Source of the DNA: Lucinisca nassula
Lineage: Eukaryota; Mollusca; Bivalvia; Lucinida; Lucinidae
Length of the DNA: 64,000 nucleotides
Reading direction: 5' to 3'
NCBI GenBank assembly: GCA_963580285.1
Contig: OY757025.1
Coordinates: 120,129,223-120,193,222 of the forward strand
The position numbers and the translations under genes are program-made. Positions 53,951 through 64,000 of the stretch are shown piece after piece. The notes under the pieces were generated by a model. It ran no database searches, was not told the DNA's origin, and saw only the letters and a list, made by a program, of their open reading frames with translations. Each line of letters opens with the position of its first letter. Positions within the stretch are counted from its first letter, which is position 1.

Positions 53951-54513
53951 AGGCTTGTTGAAAATTAGAGAGATAATGTTGGTTGGTGCCTGGTGCTCTG
54001 TCTCTGGTCGGGCTCATCGGGGTCTGGCTGTTGGTTTTCTTTTGCTCCGGCGTTTCGGTGGTTTCTTGTTGTCGAGTCCTCACCGTTGTCTCACCTCTGT
54101 GGTTCTTTGATTTTTGTATTCACGGAGATGTTGCACTGATGAGTTAGGAGGCCTTCATGCGGACTGAACAAATTATTTGTCTAAATCGCGACAGAAGTAA
54201 GGGCGAGGATTGTGGCCACGTAAAATCGATTTAAGCCCCCCGGTGGAAATCTTCCACTGACCGTTCCAAGGCGGCTCTTCTGTGGCGATTTATTTATGTT
54301 GTTGTTTGTTACTTACTGTGTGTATCACTTGTGACTTTTGGTTTTGGATGGCCATATGGCCATTTTGTGGGAAAGTAACTGTCCTTATGGCCTTCCTTTG
54401 TTTAGGTTTCCATTATGGTCTGGTTGCTTAATGTTTGTATTTTTTTCCCTTAGGTGTCTTTTATGGGTGGAGTAAGTTAATTGTATCAATTCCTGATCTT
54501 TGTTTTACTTCTA

Positions 54514-54917
54514 CTTTAGATGTTGCACTGATGAGTTAGGCGGCCTTCATGCGGACTGAACAAATTATTTGTCTAAATCGCGACGAAAGTAAGGGCGAGG
54601 ATTGTGGCAACGTAAAATCGATTTAAGCCCCCCCCCCCCCCCCAGTGGAAATCTTCCACTGACCGTTCCAAGGTGGCTCTTCTGTGGCGATTTATTTACG
54701 TTGTTGTTTGTTACTTACTGTGTGTATCACTTGTGTCTTTTAATTTTGGATGGCCATATGGCCATTTTGTGGGAAAGTAACTGTCCTTATGGCCTTCCTT
54801 TGTTTAGGTTTCCATTATGGTCTGGTCGCTTAATGTTTGTATTTCTTTCCCTTTGGTGTCTTTTATGGGTGGAGTAAGTTAATTGTATCAATTTCTGATC
54901 TTTGTTTTACTTCTACT
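54514..54917 (+). mobile_element. Second PLE tail, head-to-tail
   Basis: Starts at 'agatgttgcactgatgagt' directly after the first tail end; C15 run at 54630-54644. Confidence 0.8.
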
Positions 54918-54985
54918 TTATTAGCCGATACTACGTAGTATGACCCATCTTCTTTCTTATGAATGTTTTCATTGCTCTTAAAGGA

Positions 54986-55354
54986 AAGTAGAAGTAAAAC
55001 AAAGATCAGGAATTGATACAATTAACTTACTCCACCCATAAAAGACACCAAAGGGAAAGAAATATAAACATTAAGCGACCAGACCATAATGGAAACCTAA
55101 ACAAAGGAAGGCCATAAGTACAGTTACTTTCCCACAAAATGGTCATATGGCCATCCAAAACCAAAAGACACAAGTGATACACACAGTAAGTAACAAACAA
55201 CAACATAAATAAATCGCCACAGAAGAGCTGCCTTGGAACGGTCAGTGGAAGATTTCCACTTGGGGGCTTAAATCGATTTTACGTGGCCACAATCCTCGCC
55301 CTTACTTCCGTCGCGATTTAGACAAATAATTTGTTCAGTCCGCATGAAGGCCTC
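54986..55354 (-). mobile_element. PLE tail nested in ribozyme unit
   Basis: Minus tail between 'cattgctcttaaaggaa' and 'aaggaactctttttt'; 'aagga' is duplicated at the borders. Confidence 0.8.
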
Positions 55355-55516
55355 CTAAGGAACTCTTTTTTTATTTTTACGCTATGAAGTAGGACAGGGA
55401 GATTTGGCACTCTGGGTAAAAAGTAAGCAGTCGACAATTGAAAATATTCTATTATTTGCCTTTGGATTCAGATTTTGACATTTCGTGCAAGGAGACAATT
55501 TGAATTTAATGTCAAA

Positions 55517-56830
55517 ATAGAATTGGAGGCAATGATCAGGAATCGATACATTTAACCCACACCTCCAATCAGAGACACTAAAGAAAAAGAAACACAAGCA
55601 CGAAGCAACAGACCCCGATGGAAACACCAACAGCTGAAAGACAAAGCATAGTTACTTTCCCCCAAAATGGCAAATAGGCTATCAAAATTAAAATAATATA
55701 AGCGACACAAACACCCAAAGACAAGCCATAACAAAAATAAACCGCTTTAGAAGAACCGCCTTGAAACGGCCAGCGGAATCGAATTCCACTACGGGGCTTA
55801 AATCGATTTAAACGTGGCCACAATCCTCGCCCTTACTTCGGTCGCGATTAAGACAAATAATTTGAATAGTCCGCATGAAGGCCGCCAAACTCATGAGTGC
55901 AGTATCTCCGTGAACACAAAAACCAAACAATCACAGAGATGAAACAACGGTGAGGACTCGACAGCAAGAAACCACTGAAATGCTTGAGCAAAAGAAAACC
56001 AACAGTTAGACTCAGATGGACCCGACCAGAGACAGAGCATCAGGTACCAACCAACATAAGCTTTTACGTTGGAACCGTCATATAATCTGAGGCCTGATCC
56101 ACTGTCGTGCAATTAAAGAGGGAAGCAAAGTTGTCAACCGTGATTGGGTTAACAACCATGCATGCAGTCTGTCTTATAACATTTATGTTGTATCCAATCT
56201 TTTTATATCGAAGAATGATTTTACAAAGTTGGGTGCTGAATTCATTGCGGTTATATATTTTTCTGAATTTATATACTAAGTCACCGTAAAATTCGGGTTC
56301 TGATAGACCTTGTTGCAGAAGAGATTTAAGTCCAATATTGAATTTTGAAACTAAATCAGAATGACGTCTATAATATTTTGAAAAGGCTTTTCGTAGTTAT
56401 GGTACCGATAACCCTGATTAAGAAGTTTAGCCGTTAACAATTTATTACGAGTATTGAAGTCAATTACATGACTACACACTCTAGCAAATCGAATTAATTG
56501 CGAAATATAAACGCCATAGAATGGCGCACGAGGAACATCACCAGTCAAATACGGAAAATTTACAATCTCAAAATCAAAATCGTCGCGTTTATCATACATT
56601 TTGCAAGAAACAAACCCATCTACAATAGAAAGATGTAAATACAAAAACGGGGCCTAGGTATCAGGAGAATTTGCTTTATTCACCTGAAGTTCTGGTGGGT
56701 GGGATTTGACTAATCAAACCATCGAGATAGGTATTATCAATATTTAATAAATCATCCAAATATCTAGAAGTGGAGCTAACAGCCTCCTTACAGGGTAATT
56801 AAGAAAAATGCCATTAATTTGTCGTCTGCT
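55517..56830 (-). pseudogene. PLE copy with tail and decayed RT end
   Basis: Tail 55517-56060, then the C-terminal region (56100-56390) and RT relics: LHLSIVDGFVSCKMYDKRDD and DFNTRNKLLTAKLLNQGYRY near 56420-56640, with the YLDD region around 56750. Several stops and shifts. Confidence 0.75.
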
Positions 56831-57161
56831 GATTTAGCCAAGACATTGGTTAGGATTAATGAAAGCTCGCAACATGACTATAAAAGTAAAAGCATTATAG
56901 CCCATGTCATTTATGTGTCATGTGACAATGGTCCTGTTAAGGTTTAGGACTTATTTATTGGCTGCGAATGGTCTCGCCATTTCAAAGTGCGCCATGACAT
57001 TATTTTGTTGGACTTGATTTCCGTTCTTGATCTCAGGACTCTTGAGCTACAACGTGTTAACAGAATCTCTCATTACAAGACTAATGCTTCCGGGTCTTAT
57101 GCATAAAGGCGCAGGCTGAAAATGGTCTACCCTTACACGAATTTCTACTGGTACTCTTCTG
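56831..57161. other. Intergenic sequence, nothing recognised
   Basis: No supported feature downstream of the host gene. Confidence 0.4.
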
Positions 57162-57439
57162 TCATCACGAGAGCAAGACTGTGAAATGAACACCCCCTTA
57201 AACCCCACTTTATTCGGAGAAAACTGGGGTTTACGGAGGTATACATTATTTTCTTATTTTGGCTCCAAATCATAGGTTGTGGGTACTCGTTAGAACCGCC
57301 TCAATGAGGCGGTTATATCGAGCATCCTCAGCCTATGTTTGCTGTATTTATAAGAAAAATATCACGGATTTTCATCAGAAAAAATGGCCATTTTGGAGGT
57401 GTAAAAATGAAATATGTTGCACGGTGTGTTATCGTTATG
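57162..57439 (+). mobile_element. MITE-A copy
   Basis: Termini 'tcatcacgagagcaagac' and 'gtgtgttatcgttatg'. Hairpin near 57300. Confidence 0.8.
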
Positions 57440-57913
57440 TGCGATATTTTACTTCTCTATTCAACATTATGAATAAAAAAATTGTGAGTGTAGATTCTAA
57501 GACCTTTCTGATGACTCAAATAGTCCTGTTGCACATTCTTGTGTGCTCTCTAGAGACTCGCTTATATTAGACGGTTCTAACGAATGGGCACAATTTAATG
57601 CGAGCAGAAAATTGATTATAATGTTCACCCCTAAAACCCCCTCATGTGTCATGCTGTTCACGGCATGGGTTTGTTAGTGTAATGTCATGTGGTGTTGCAT
57701 GTTAGGTGATATTTATTATTTAAAAATACTAAACTCTAAATTGCAATTGTTTTCTTAAATCTAACAGTATTATTGTTATTTTTTCACACATTTATGCCAT
57801 TTATAGATTCTTTAATAAAGAAATTTAGTAATACTATATCCTTTTCTTTCTTCTACCTATCACTTTTACAGAACGTGAACAATATCTTTACAGATAAGGG
57901 CACTGGTTTATAA
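57440..57913. other. Intergenic sequence, MITE-A remnants only
   Basis: 57560-57680 keeps 'gacggttctaacgaa' and 'cacccctaaaacccc'. Nothing else. Confidence 0.4.
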
Positions 57914-58341
57914 CATCATGTTAACAAGTCTATGAAATGAACCCCTCATTTTATAGAGAAACTGGAACTTACAGGGGTTACATTATATTTCTTATTCCTG
58001 CTCCAAGAAATAGATCTTGGTGTTCCTTAGAACCGCCTTAATGAAGCGGTTCTGACGAGCACCCACAACCTATTTTCATCACGTGAACAAGTTCGTGAAA
58101 TGAAGACCCTCCTAAATCCCAGTTCATATAGAGAAAACTCGGGGTTATGGGGTTTACATTAATTTTCTTATTTCTGCACCAAGCCATAGGTTGTGGGTAC
58201 TCGTTAGTGAGGCGGTTCTAACAAGCACCCATAACCTATGTTTGAAGTAAATCACAAAAATATGACAGAGATTTTCATCAGAAAAATAGCCATTTTAGAG
58301 ATGTTAAATGCACTATGTAGCTCGGGTGAGTTATCATAATG
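57914..58341 (+). mobile_element. Two MITE-A copies in tandem
   Basis: A truncated copy (57914-58076) runs into a second (58077-58341) that starts 'tcatcacgtgaacaagttc' and ends 'gagttatcataatg'. The second has lost one hairpin arm. Confidence 0.7.
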
Positions 58342-58469
58342 GGCATATACATGTATATAAGAAATTTGAGAAGATTGCCCTTTTAGTGGTGTTTGAAGAT
58401 AATCAGGAAGGCTAATTAGGTACAATCTCATCAGGATTTACATTATTTGTATAGCTTTTTGCGCAGGTA

Positions 58470-58802
58470 TGAGAGACACTGATGATGCCTTATTGGCCGA
58501 AACTACCTAGTCTGGCCCAGATAACATGTACACACCATATTTTCCAGTTTTATGGTGTATCCCTAGCTTCCAAAGGATAACCCCTTTCTAGAACATAATT
58601 AAAAGTGATAGTGTGGGTTTATTTTCTAGTATTTTTAATCATCGATTCCATTGCGGAATTTTGAAAAATGTTCGAGGGTCACTGACGAGGCCTAAACGGC
58701 CGAAGCTACGCTAGTCTGGCCCAGAACAAACGTCTACACTCCACAGTTTTCAGTTCTGTCTTGTGGCCCTTGCTTCAAAAGCATTACCTTTCTCTGGAAC
58801 AT
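58470..58802 (+). repeat. Two second-family ribozyme units
   Basis: Tandem, diverged units with hammerheads at 58473-58518 (ctgatga and cgaaac kept, stem I weak) and 58676-58722 (ctgacgag, cgaagc: mutated). Confidence 0.6.
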
Positions 58803-58803
58803 A

Positions 58804-60333
58804 CACTGCTCAAAACAATTAAAGGAGCAAACACATATTTCCTCATAGTATAAAGATGTTGGCTAATGATAATGAAACAACGATTCAGAAAGATGAATAA
58901 CTTTATCTGTAGCATGTTAATGGCAAACATTGGCAAGCAGTCCACAAATCACGGCCAGTAACTTGTTAAGGGAGAATTAGTATAACTGTTTGAGAAATCG
59001 CCATCTTTACGTCAGATTAGTTTAAATCTCATAGACATGAGCAAATCAGTCACTTTTTCCTGTCAGTAATGTGTATGACCACCTCGAGCCTGGCATCGCC
59101 GAGGCATGCTACGAACCACATTTTGCACAGTTTGTAAAGCTAGTTTTTCCCACTAATGTCTGAGGATATTTGATTCCCACCCCTTCTAAGGATGTTTGTG
59201 AGTTATTGAAGTCATTGGTGGATGATCGCCCCGTGAGATACGTCTGTAAAGAATGTGCTACACATGTTCTATAGGGTTTAAGTCAGGAGAACGTGCCGGC
59301 CAGTCCGTTTCGTTGCACACTTTAGCAGTATGGGTGCGCGTACTATCCTGCATCAGAATGAAATTGTCACCGGTAGTCCTAGCGTAAGGCCTAACAATAG
59401 GATCTAGAATTTCATCTCGATAGCGTAATGCAATCAATGTATCTCCGTTCAGCACTCACAATTCGCTCGGCCTTCGAAGAAATTCCACCCCATACCATCA
59501 CTAATCTCAATCCATATTTGTCTGTTTCCATAATGCTGCAGTCTTCGTATCGTTCTCCAGATCGTCTCCAGACTCGAACACGTCGATCACATGCACTCAG
59601 GTGAAATTTGCTTTCATCCGTGAACAGAACTGTATGCCAGTCATGCAATCGCCAGTTCTGATGTTCTTGGGCAAACTTATATCGCGGTGCACGATGTTGC
59701 CTGGTGAGAATAGGCCCTCTTGCCGGAAGTCTGGCCCTCAGATCACCTTCATGTAACATGTTACGTATTGTTTGATCGGATATCCTTTGACCAATTGCAT
59801 GATGGAAATCGATTTGTAGCCTTCTTGCCGTGTACTGCCCATTCCATAGCCCTAGATTTCGAAGATAATGATCTGCCCTTTGTGACGTCATGCGGTGTCG
59901 GCCTTGTCCTTCTCGTCTAGTAAACTCGCCCGTTTCTTGGTTGCGTCTCACTAGCCTTGCAACAATACTTCTCGATACATCAAAGTGCTCAGCAACGATC
60001 CTTTGGGTGTACCCACTTTCGAGCAAAGCGCTATCCTGAGCGACATCAACTTCTAAGTACCGCCTAACACCAGGTGAAGTCACTATGACGCCCAAAATAA
60101 CGTAAAATCGAAGTATTGAACAGATCGCCCCATACCGAATTTCAGCCGTTTTGTTGGGTAGCCATGCTGTAGCTCACATTCATGCTTTGCACGTGAACCT
60201 TGCTTCTTGACGTTTACATGAACATTGTTAAGAGATGTCGCTTTAAAATAGTGCCTTTCCTTGTGTTTGAAAACTGCCAAGCGTTGATGTTATACAGGTT
60301 TTAATTTTGCTCCTTTAATTGTTTTGAGCAGTG
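58804..60333 (-). mobile_element. Tc1/mariner-type transposon
   Basis: 1530 bp with perfect 28-bp terminal inverted repeats (58804-58831 and 60306-60333, cactgctcaaaacaattaaa...) flanked by TA on both sides, the Tc1 target duplication. The size is typical of Tc1 elements. Confidence 0.92.
59060..60095 (-). pseudogene. Tc1-like transposase, frameshifted
   Basis: The N-terminal frame (59412-60095) has helix-turn-helix regions (SGYTQRIVAEHFDVSRSIVA; TARRLQIDFHHAIGQRISDQ) and the first catalytic Asp in FTDESKFHL. A shift near 59440 moves to a second frame with LMQDSTRTHTAKV (second Asp) and DWPARSPDLNPIEHV (third acidic residue), then a stop. About a dozen residues between the last two motifs are missing. 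It is inactive. Confidence 0.9.
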
Positions 60334-60335
60334 TA

Positions 60336-60851
60336 TTTTAATCTAGCTCTGGTCATAGACAGAAACTTTCCAAAACAATTAGGCGTAAAAAATAGCTGTG
60401 TTTCTACTTACATGCTATAAAACATTGGTAGGTAGTCAGGAGAAACTTCTAGAATTATTTTATTGTTTCGCCGAAAAAAAACAGGGTCGGGCCTATAATT
60501 TCTATGTGTTTTTTTTTTTTTTTTTTTTTGTACATGTTTGTTTATAAAATTGTCGTGCATATCATAAGTCATTTTAGAAGCTCAAAAAGGTAAGCATTGT
60601 ATTTTGGACGTTACTAAATGCCAAAAACTACAAAAGAAAATTAAAACGCGAAATTACGCACCATAGGAAAATGCAAAGACACCACTGGGTAGGATCGGAA
60701 ATTTAAAATGGTAGGATCGGTGTTTTAATTTTTATTTTGTTCTTTCATTGGTCAAATAGCAGAATCGGGGCGGGGGGTGGTCTGAAGCAGTGTCGGTCGG
60801 GTTAGCGGAAACAGTTATTTTTTAAGCCTTATATTAGGGACGACATTAGGT
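60336..60851. other. Intergenic sequence
   Basis: Only a T22 run (60509-60530) stands out. Confidence 0.4.
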
Positions 60852-61090
60852 GGGCCGGGTCAAGCGATTTTGGTACTTATCGCCTATGCGAGCAGCGAAG
60901 GTTCAGGCGAGCCTGCGCATCCGCGCAGTCTCGCCAGAACCTTCGCTGCTCGCTTATACAAACAGTGAATCAAGAGGAACCTTCAGACAGAAAGCCATAT
61001 CCCTGGCCCCTCTGAATGGCTGGGCATGCGCATTTAAAACTTGTCATGACGGAATGCTCGAAGACCCAAATTCGCTTGGCGGGGCTCAGG
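60852..61090 (+). mobile_element. GC-rich palindromic MITE, second copy
   Basis: Very similar to 28016-28260, same inverted ends (gtcaagcgattttgg / ccaaattcgcttggc) and inner hairpin. Confidence 0.75.
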
Positions 61091-61127
61091 TAAAAACGCC
61101 CATCGTCGTAAGAAATAGAAGTGAATG

Positions 61128-61357
61128 CAATGGTCAGGTCGAGTACTGGTAAACCGCTTATAGGAACAATGCCGGCCCAGGCAAATGGATGTGAGTCAGA
61201 CCGTCCAATGCATATGAGCCATTTGGTTTGACTTGCCGACAGGGCTTGAGATGTCATTTCATTTCAATATTGGGTAAAAGTCCCACAAATTGGAAGTAAC
61301 GTCTCCAAAATGACCTACATAGTATTGACGGGGACGTTGAACCTCAATCAAACAAAC
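61128..61357 (+). mobile_element. SINE-like repeat
   Basis: From 'atggtcaggtcgagtactgg' to 'gacgttgaacctcaatcaaa'. Confidence 0.6.
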
Positions 61358-61360
61358 ACA

Positions 61361-61845
61361 CAAAAATCAGGAATCGATACTTTGGTGTCTCTGATGGGAG
61401 CTGTGGGCTAATTGTATCGATTCCTGATCATGTCTCTACTTCTATTTTTCATCTCCAATCAGAGACACCAAACACGAAAATGACATAACTAACTAGAAGT
61501 GACGACAATAATCATGAATCCATACAATTACCCCACATCTCCAATCAGAGGCACCAAACACGACTAGAAATAACTAACTAGAAGTGACGATAATAATCCG
61601 GAATCGATACAATTACCCCACATCTCCAATCAGAGGTACCTAACTCGAACATGAAATAACTAACTAGAAGTGACGACAATAATCCGGAATCGATACAATT
61701 ACCCCACATCTCCGATCAGAGTCACCAAACACGAACATGAAATAACTACGTAGAAGTGACGACAATAATCATGAATCCAGACAATTACCCCACATCTCCG
61801 ATCAGAGGCACAAGAGAGAACGAACACCGACGAACATGAAATAGG
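61361..61845 (-). repeat. 86-bp tandem array from a PLE tail end
   Basis: Units start 'agaagtgacga' at 61495, 61580, 61666 and 61752 (period 85-86). Each matches the terminal part of the PLE tail (aatccggaatcgatacaatt, catctccgatcagag). Confidence 0.8.
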
Positions 61846-61848
61846 GGA

Positions 61849-62290
61849 TCTTATATGAGTGCTCATGTAGTATTGAATTTACTAAACGAGTTGTTGACCG
61901 GCCCCGATAGCTCAGTTGGTAGAGTGTCCGCTCCGGGGAACGGGAGGTCACGGGTTCGATCCCTGGCCGCGACATACCAAAGTCGTTAAAAATGGTACTA
62001 GCTGCTCCTCGCTTGGCACTCAGATTTACGGGGTAGAGCTAGGACTGGTCGACCCAGTGTCAGGATAATGTGACTGGGTGTGGTTTCATTAAATGTGTCT
62101 GGGACAGCATATTTCAGTGAGGTGAGCATTGAGCTCCCTGTCGCAACCAGACACCGTCGTGATATGACTGAAAAATTGTTGAAAGCGACGTTAAACCCGA
62201 ATTCACACACACACTAAACGAGTTGAGGAAAAGGGATAAAATGCGAGGCTTTGTCGAGCATTTTGTCCCTATTCTAAAACGAGTTAAATA
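61849..62290 (+). mobile_element. MITE-B copy split by a SINE
   Basis: 61849-61893 and 62213-62290 join into the usual MITE-B palindrome. Confidence 0.75.
61894..62212 (+). mobile_element. Complete tRNA-derived SINE
   Basis: Head with tagctcagttgg and ggttcgatccc, body 'aggactggtcgacccagtg', tail 'gcgacgttaaacccgaattc' plus (ac)n. The 13-bp target duplication actaaacgagttg (61881-61893, 62213-62225) proves insertion. Confidence 0.88.
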
Positions 62291-62489
62291 AATTGCTAAC
62301 ATAGTCTATACTAATTTATTTTAGTTCGATTGCGATGAAAGCTACAAGCTTATTGAATCGCTCTCGAACACACATTCCGGGTGTTTTCACGCGCGCGCGA
62401 GAGAGAGGCAGTGGCTTTTACACCACTGCTACCCATTTACACCTGGGTGGAGTGGGTCAGTGTCATTACGTGTCTTGTCCAAGAACACA

Positions 62490-62566
62490 CCTCGATACCG
62501 GTGGCGGATTCGAACGCACAACCTTTCGATCGTAGGTCGAACGCGCTAACCACTGCGCTATCGAGG
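62490..62566 (-). repeat. tRNA-like sequence
   Basis: Minus strand: 8-bp end pairing cctcgata/tatcgagg, A box tagcgcagtgg, anticodon arm ttcga-cctacga-tcgaa (TAC), B box cgttcgaatcc. The T stem is imperfect; probably a SINE head. Confidence 0.5.
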
Positions 62567-62580
62567 CTGACAAATTGCTA

Positions 62581-62913
62581 ACATAGAGGAGCTTACATGA
62601 GTGTTCATGTATGATTGAATCGATTAAACGAGTTGAGGAAAAGGGATAAAATGCGAGGCTGTGCCGAGCATTTTATCGCTTTCCTCAACGAGTTTAATAA
62701 AACTAATAATACTTGAGCACGAATGCAAGATTCTATTTAACATATGACATTTCAAACACATTTTATTCAATAAAAAATGTTAATATTACACCTTACCGAC
62801 GTCGTACGTGTATCGTTACGGGACGTATCTGCCTAATTCGCAAATTTAATACACTAGCGGATTATCGAAAATATTGCATGGCGTTATTACACTCTCAGAC
62901 GCGGCGTGATATG
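62581..62913 (+). mobile_element. MITE-B copy
   Basis: Same palindrome and right half as 1211-1573. Confidence 0.8.
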
Positions 62914-63028
62914 CTAAATAAATAAACCCTTATGAAACATCACAAGCGGAAAGCGAAAAGGACAGTTACTTTCCAACATCATGGCGTAATAGCTATCCAA
63001 AGTATGCACCGGTGTCTATCTTGAAGTA

Positions 63029-63342
63029 CATCACGAAAACACGCCTATATAATTTTGACCCCCTTGAACCCCACTTTTGTATAGTAAAACTGGGGTTCCG
63101 GGGGTATACCTTATTTTTCATATTTCTGCTCTAAAATATAGATTGTGTGTACCCGTTAGAACCGCCTCGATGAGGCGGTTCTAACGAGTGCCAACAATCT
63201 ATATTTGAGGCGGTTCTAACGAGTGCCCATAATCTATATTTGGAGCAGAAATAAGAAAAATATCACAATTTTTCATCATAAAATTTTCATTTTTTCGGCG
63301 ATAAAGGTGGCAATGTATTTGTATAGGCGTGTTTGCGTAATG
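63029..63342 (+). mobile_element. MITE-A copy, complete
   Basis: Termini 'catcacgaaaacacgccta' and 'taggcgtgtttgcgtaatg'. The right hairpin arm is duplicated (63150-63235). Confidence 0.85.
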
Positions 63343-63374
63343 AATATCCGAATCTTTTATTTCACGGGCTTGTC

Positions 63375-63450
63375 TGGTTTCCTTTGGTGTCTCTGATGGG
63401 AGCTGTGGGTTAATTGTACCGATTCCTGATCATTGTCTCCACTTCTACTT
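63375..63450 (+). repeat. PLE tail 3' end fragment
   Basis: 'cctttggtgtctctgatgg' to 'cattgtctccacttct'. Confidence 0.65.
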
Positions 63451-64000
63451 GTCACTTCTGCTTCATCAGTCGTTCCCAAATAGGCATCACTGTCGCTCTG
63501 ATCATCACTTTGCTACTCTACTCAAGAAGTCACTTGAATGAGCCATGCCGGGTAAAATCTGTTTTGCCATTCACGAACAAGAACAACCTCAAACAAACAA
63601 ACAAACAAACAAACAATTCCTCTAGTATACATACCTATAATTTCAAGACTGTTGCTAGTCTGTGTTTGTTATGCCCCCAACTTTGATAACAAGTTGAAAA
63701 AAGTGGGGGCATATTGCTTCTAAATTGTCTGTTCGTTCGTTTGTTCGTTCGCCACGCTTTCTTGTGCATTGCATCACTTAAGAACCATGTATGCCAGTGT
63801 TTTGAAATTACGTATATGGATTCCTCATGAACACAAAGTTGACCAATAATTTTGTTCTTATCTGAATTATCTCCCGTTTTTGAGTCATTTCCCATTTAAT
63901 TAGAAAACACAGGAATCTCGTTAGCAAGATATCTGAAAAAGTATTTGAGCTAGAGCCTTGAAATAGGGTGTACTGATTTTGACTGAGAAGTAGATCACCT
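63451..64000. other. Intergenic repeats, (aaac)n and (gttc)n
   Basis: (caaa)n at 63592-63616. 63670-63760 is 'tgcccccaactttgataac' with its inverse 'aaaaagtgggggcat' followed by gttc units. No gene. Confidence 0.45.

Larger units (their letters stand above)
51491..54513 (+). mobile_element. Most complete Penelope-like element
   Basis: About 3 kb. It comprises a short basic ORF, an RT ORF with two stops, a C-terminal domain and a noncoding 3' tail ending 'ttgttttacttctact'. It interrupts a ribozyme unit; 'cttta' at both borders is a possible target duplication. A second truncated tail (54514-54917) follows head-to-tail. No GIY-YIG endonuclease motif was seen. Confidence 0.8.

Noticed and set aside
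53290..54085. Diversity-generating retroelement (adenine mutagenesis) as cause of the A changes
   Set aside because: DGRs change A to any base within a short variable repeat and are prokaryotic/phage systems; here the changes are almost only A-to-G and cover coding and noncoding tail.
61361..61845. CRISPR-like array (regular 86-bp spacing)
   Set aside because: Whole units are repeated with no unique spacers, in a eukaryotic context; the unit derives from a PLE tail.

Overview
The window is animal nuclear DNA, most likely from a bivalve mollusc. It is AT-rich and intron-rich, with tRNA-derived SINEs and many MITEs. One MITE (8787-9014) translates to a 'PDQTP..AASD.GLHCL' peptide that I remember from bivalve gene models. 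No prokaryotic features are present.

Gene content: one host gene is supported. Seven + strand exons between 5993 and 47727 join in phase with canonical AG/GT borders and sum to 2334 nt (777 codons plus stop). They encode the C-terminal part of a cyclic nucleotide-binding-domain protein, best matching a CNBD2-like protein. The 5' end of the gene lies upstream of the window or was not recognised.

Repeats by region: 0-29 kb is introns packed with three repeat types. These are (i) a multi-hairpin MITE family (MITE-A) whose ends lie 6-21 bp from several exons, (ii) 5'-truncated 3' tails of a Penelope-like element (PLE), and (iii) units carrying hammerhead ribozymes. 29.1-44.6 kb (inside the intron between exons 5 and 6) is a nest of Ty3/gypsy-type elements: an RT-RNase H piece (-), an integrase piece (+), and a complete 9.44-kb LTR element (33587-43025, GACGG target duplication, 2.5-kb near-identical LTRs) whose single 1160-codon ORF has gag, protease and integrase but no RT. 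Right of these lie a gag-protease piece and several 116-bp LTR-like repeats that each contain a tRNA-like Pol III unit. 45-47.7 kb holds the last two exons. 48-57 kb holds the most complete PLE (51491-54513), preceded by tandem hammerhead-ribozyme units. 57-64 kb holds more MITEs, a Tc1-like transposon (58804-60333) with perfect 28-bp inverted repeats and a broken transposase, an 86-bp tandem array and a SINE.

Most striking signals: (1) strand-specific, clustered A-to-G hypermutation of PLE copies, always on the element sense strand, at three separate sites; this resembles ADAR-type editing fixed by retrotransposition. (2) Hammerhead ribozymes with a compensatory stem change in the PLE units. 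(3) Very short LTRs that are essentially a tRNA-like Pol III cassette. (4) An RT-less but otherwise intact LTR element. (5) MITE ends repeatedly next to exons of the host gene. All comparisons are by eye, between copies inside this window.
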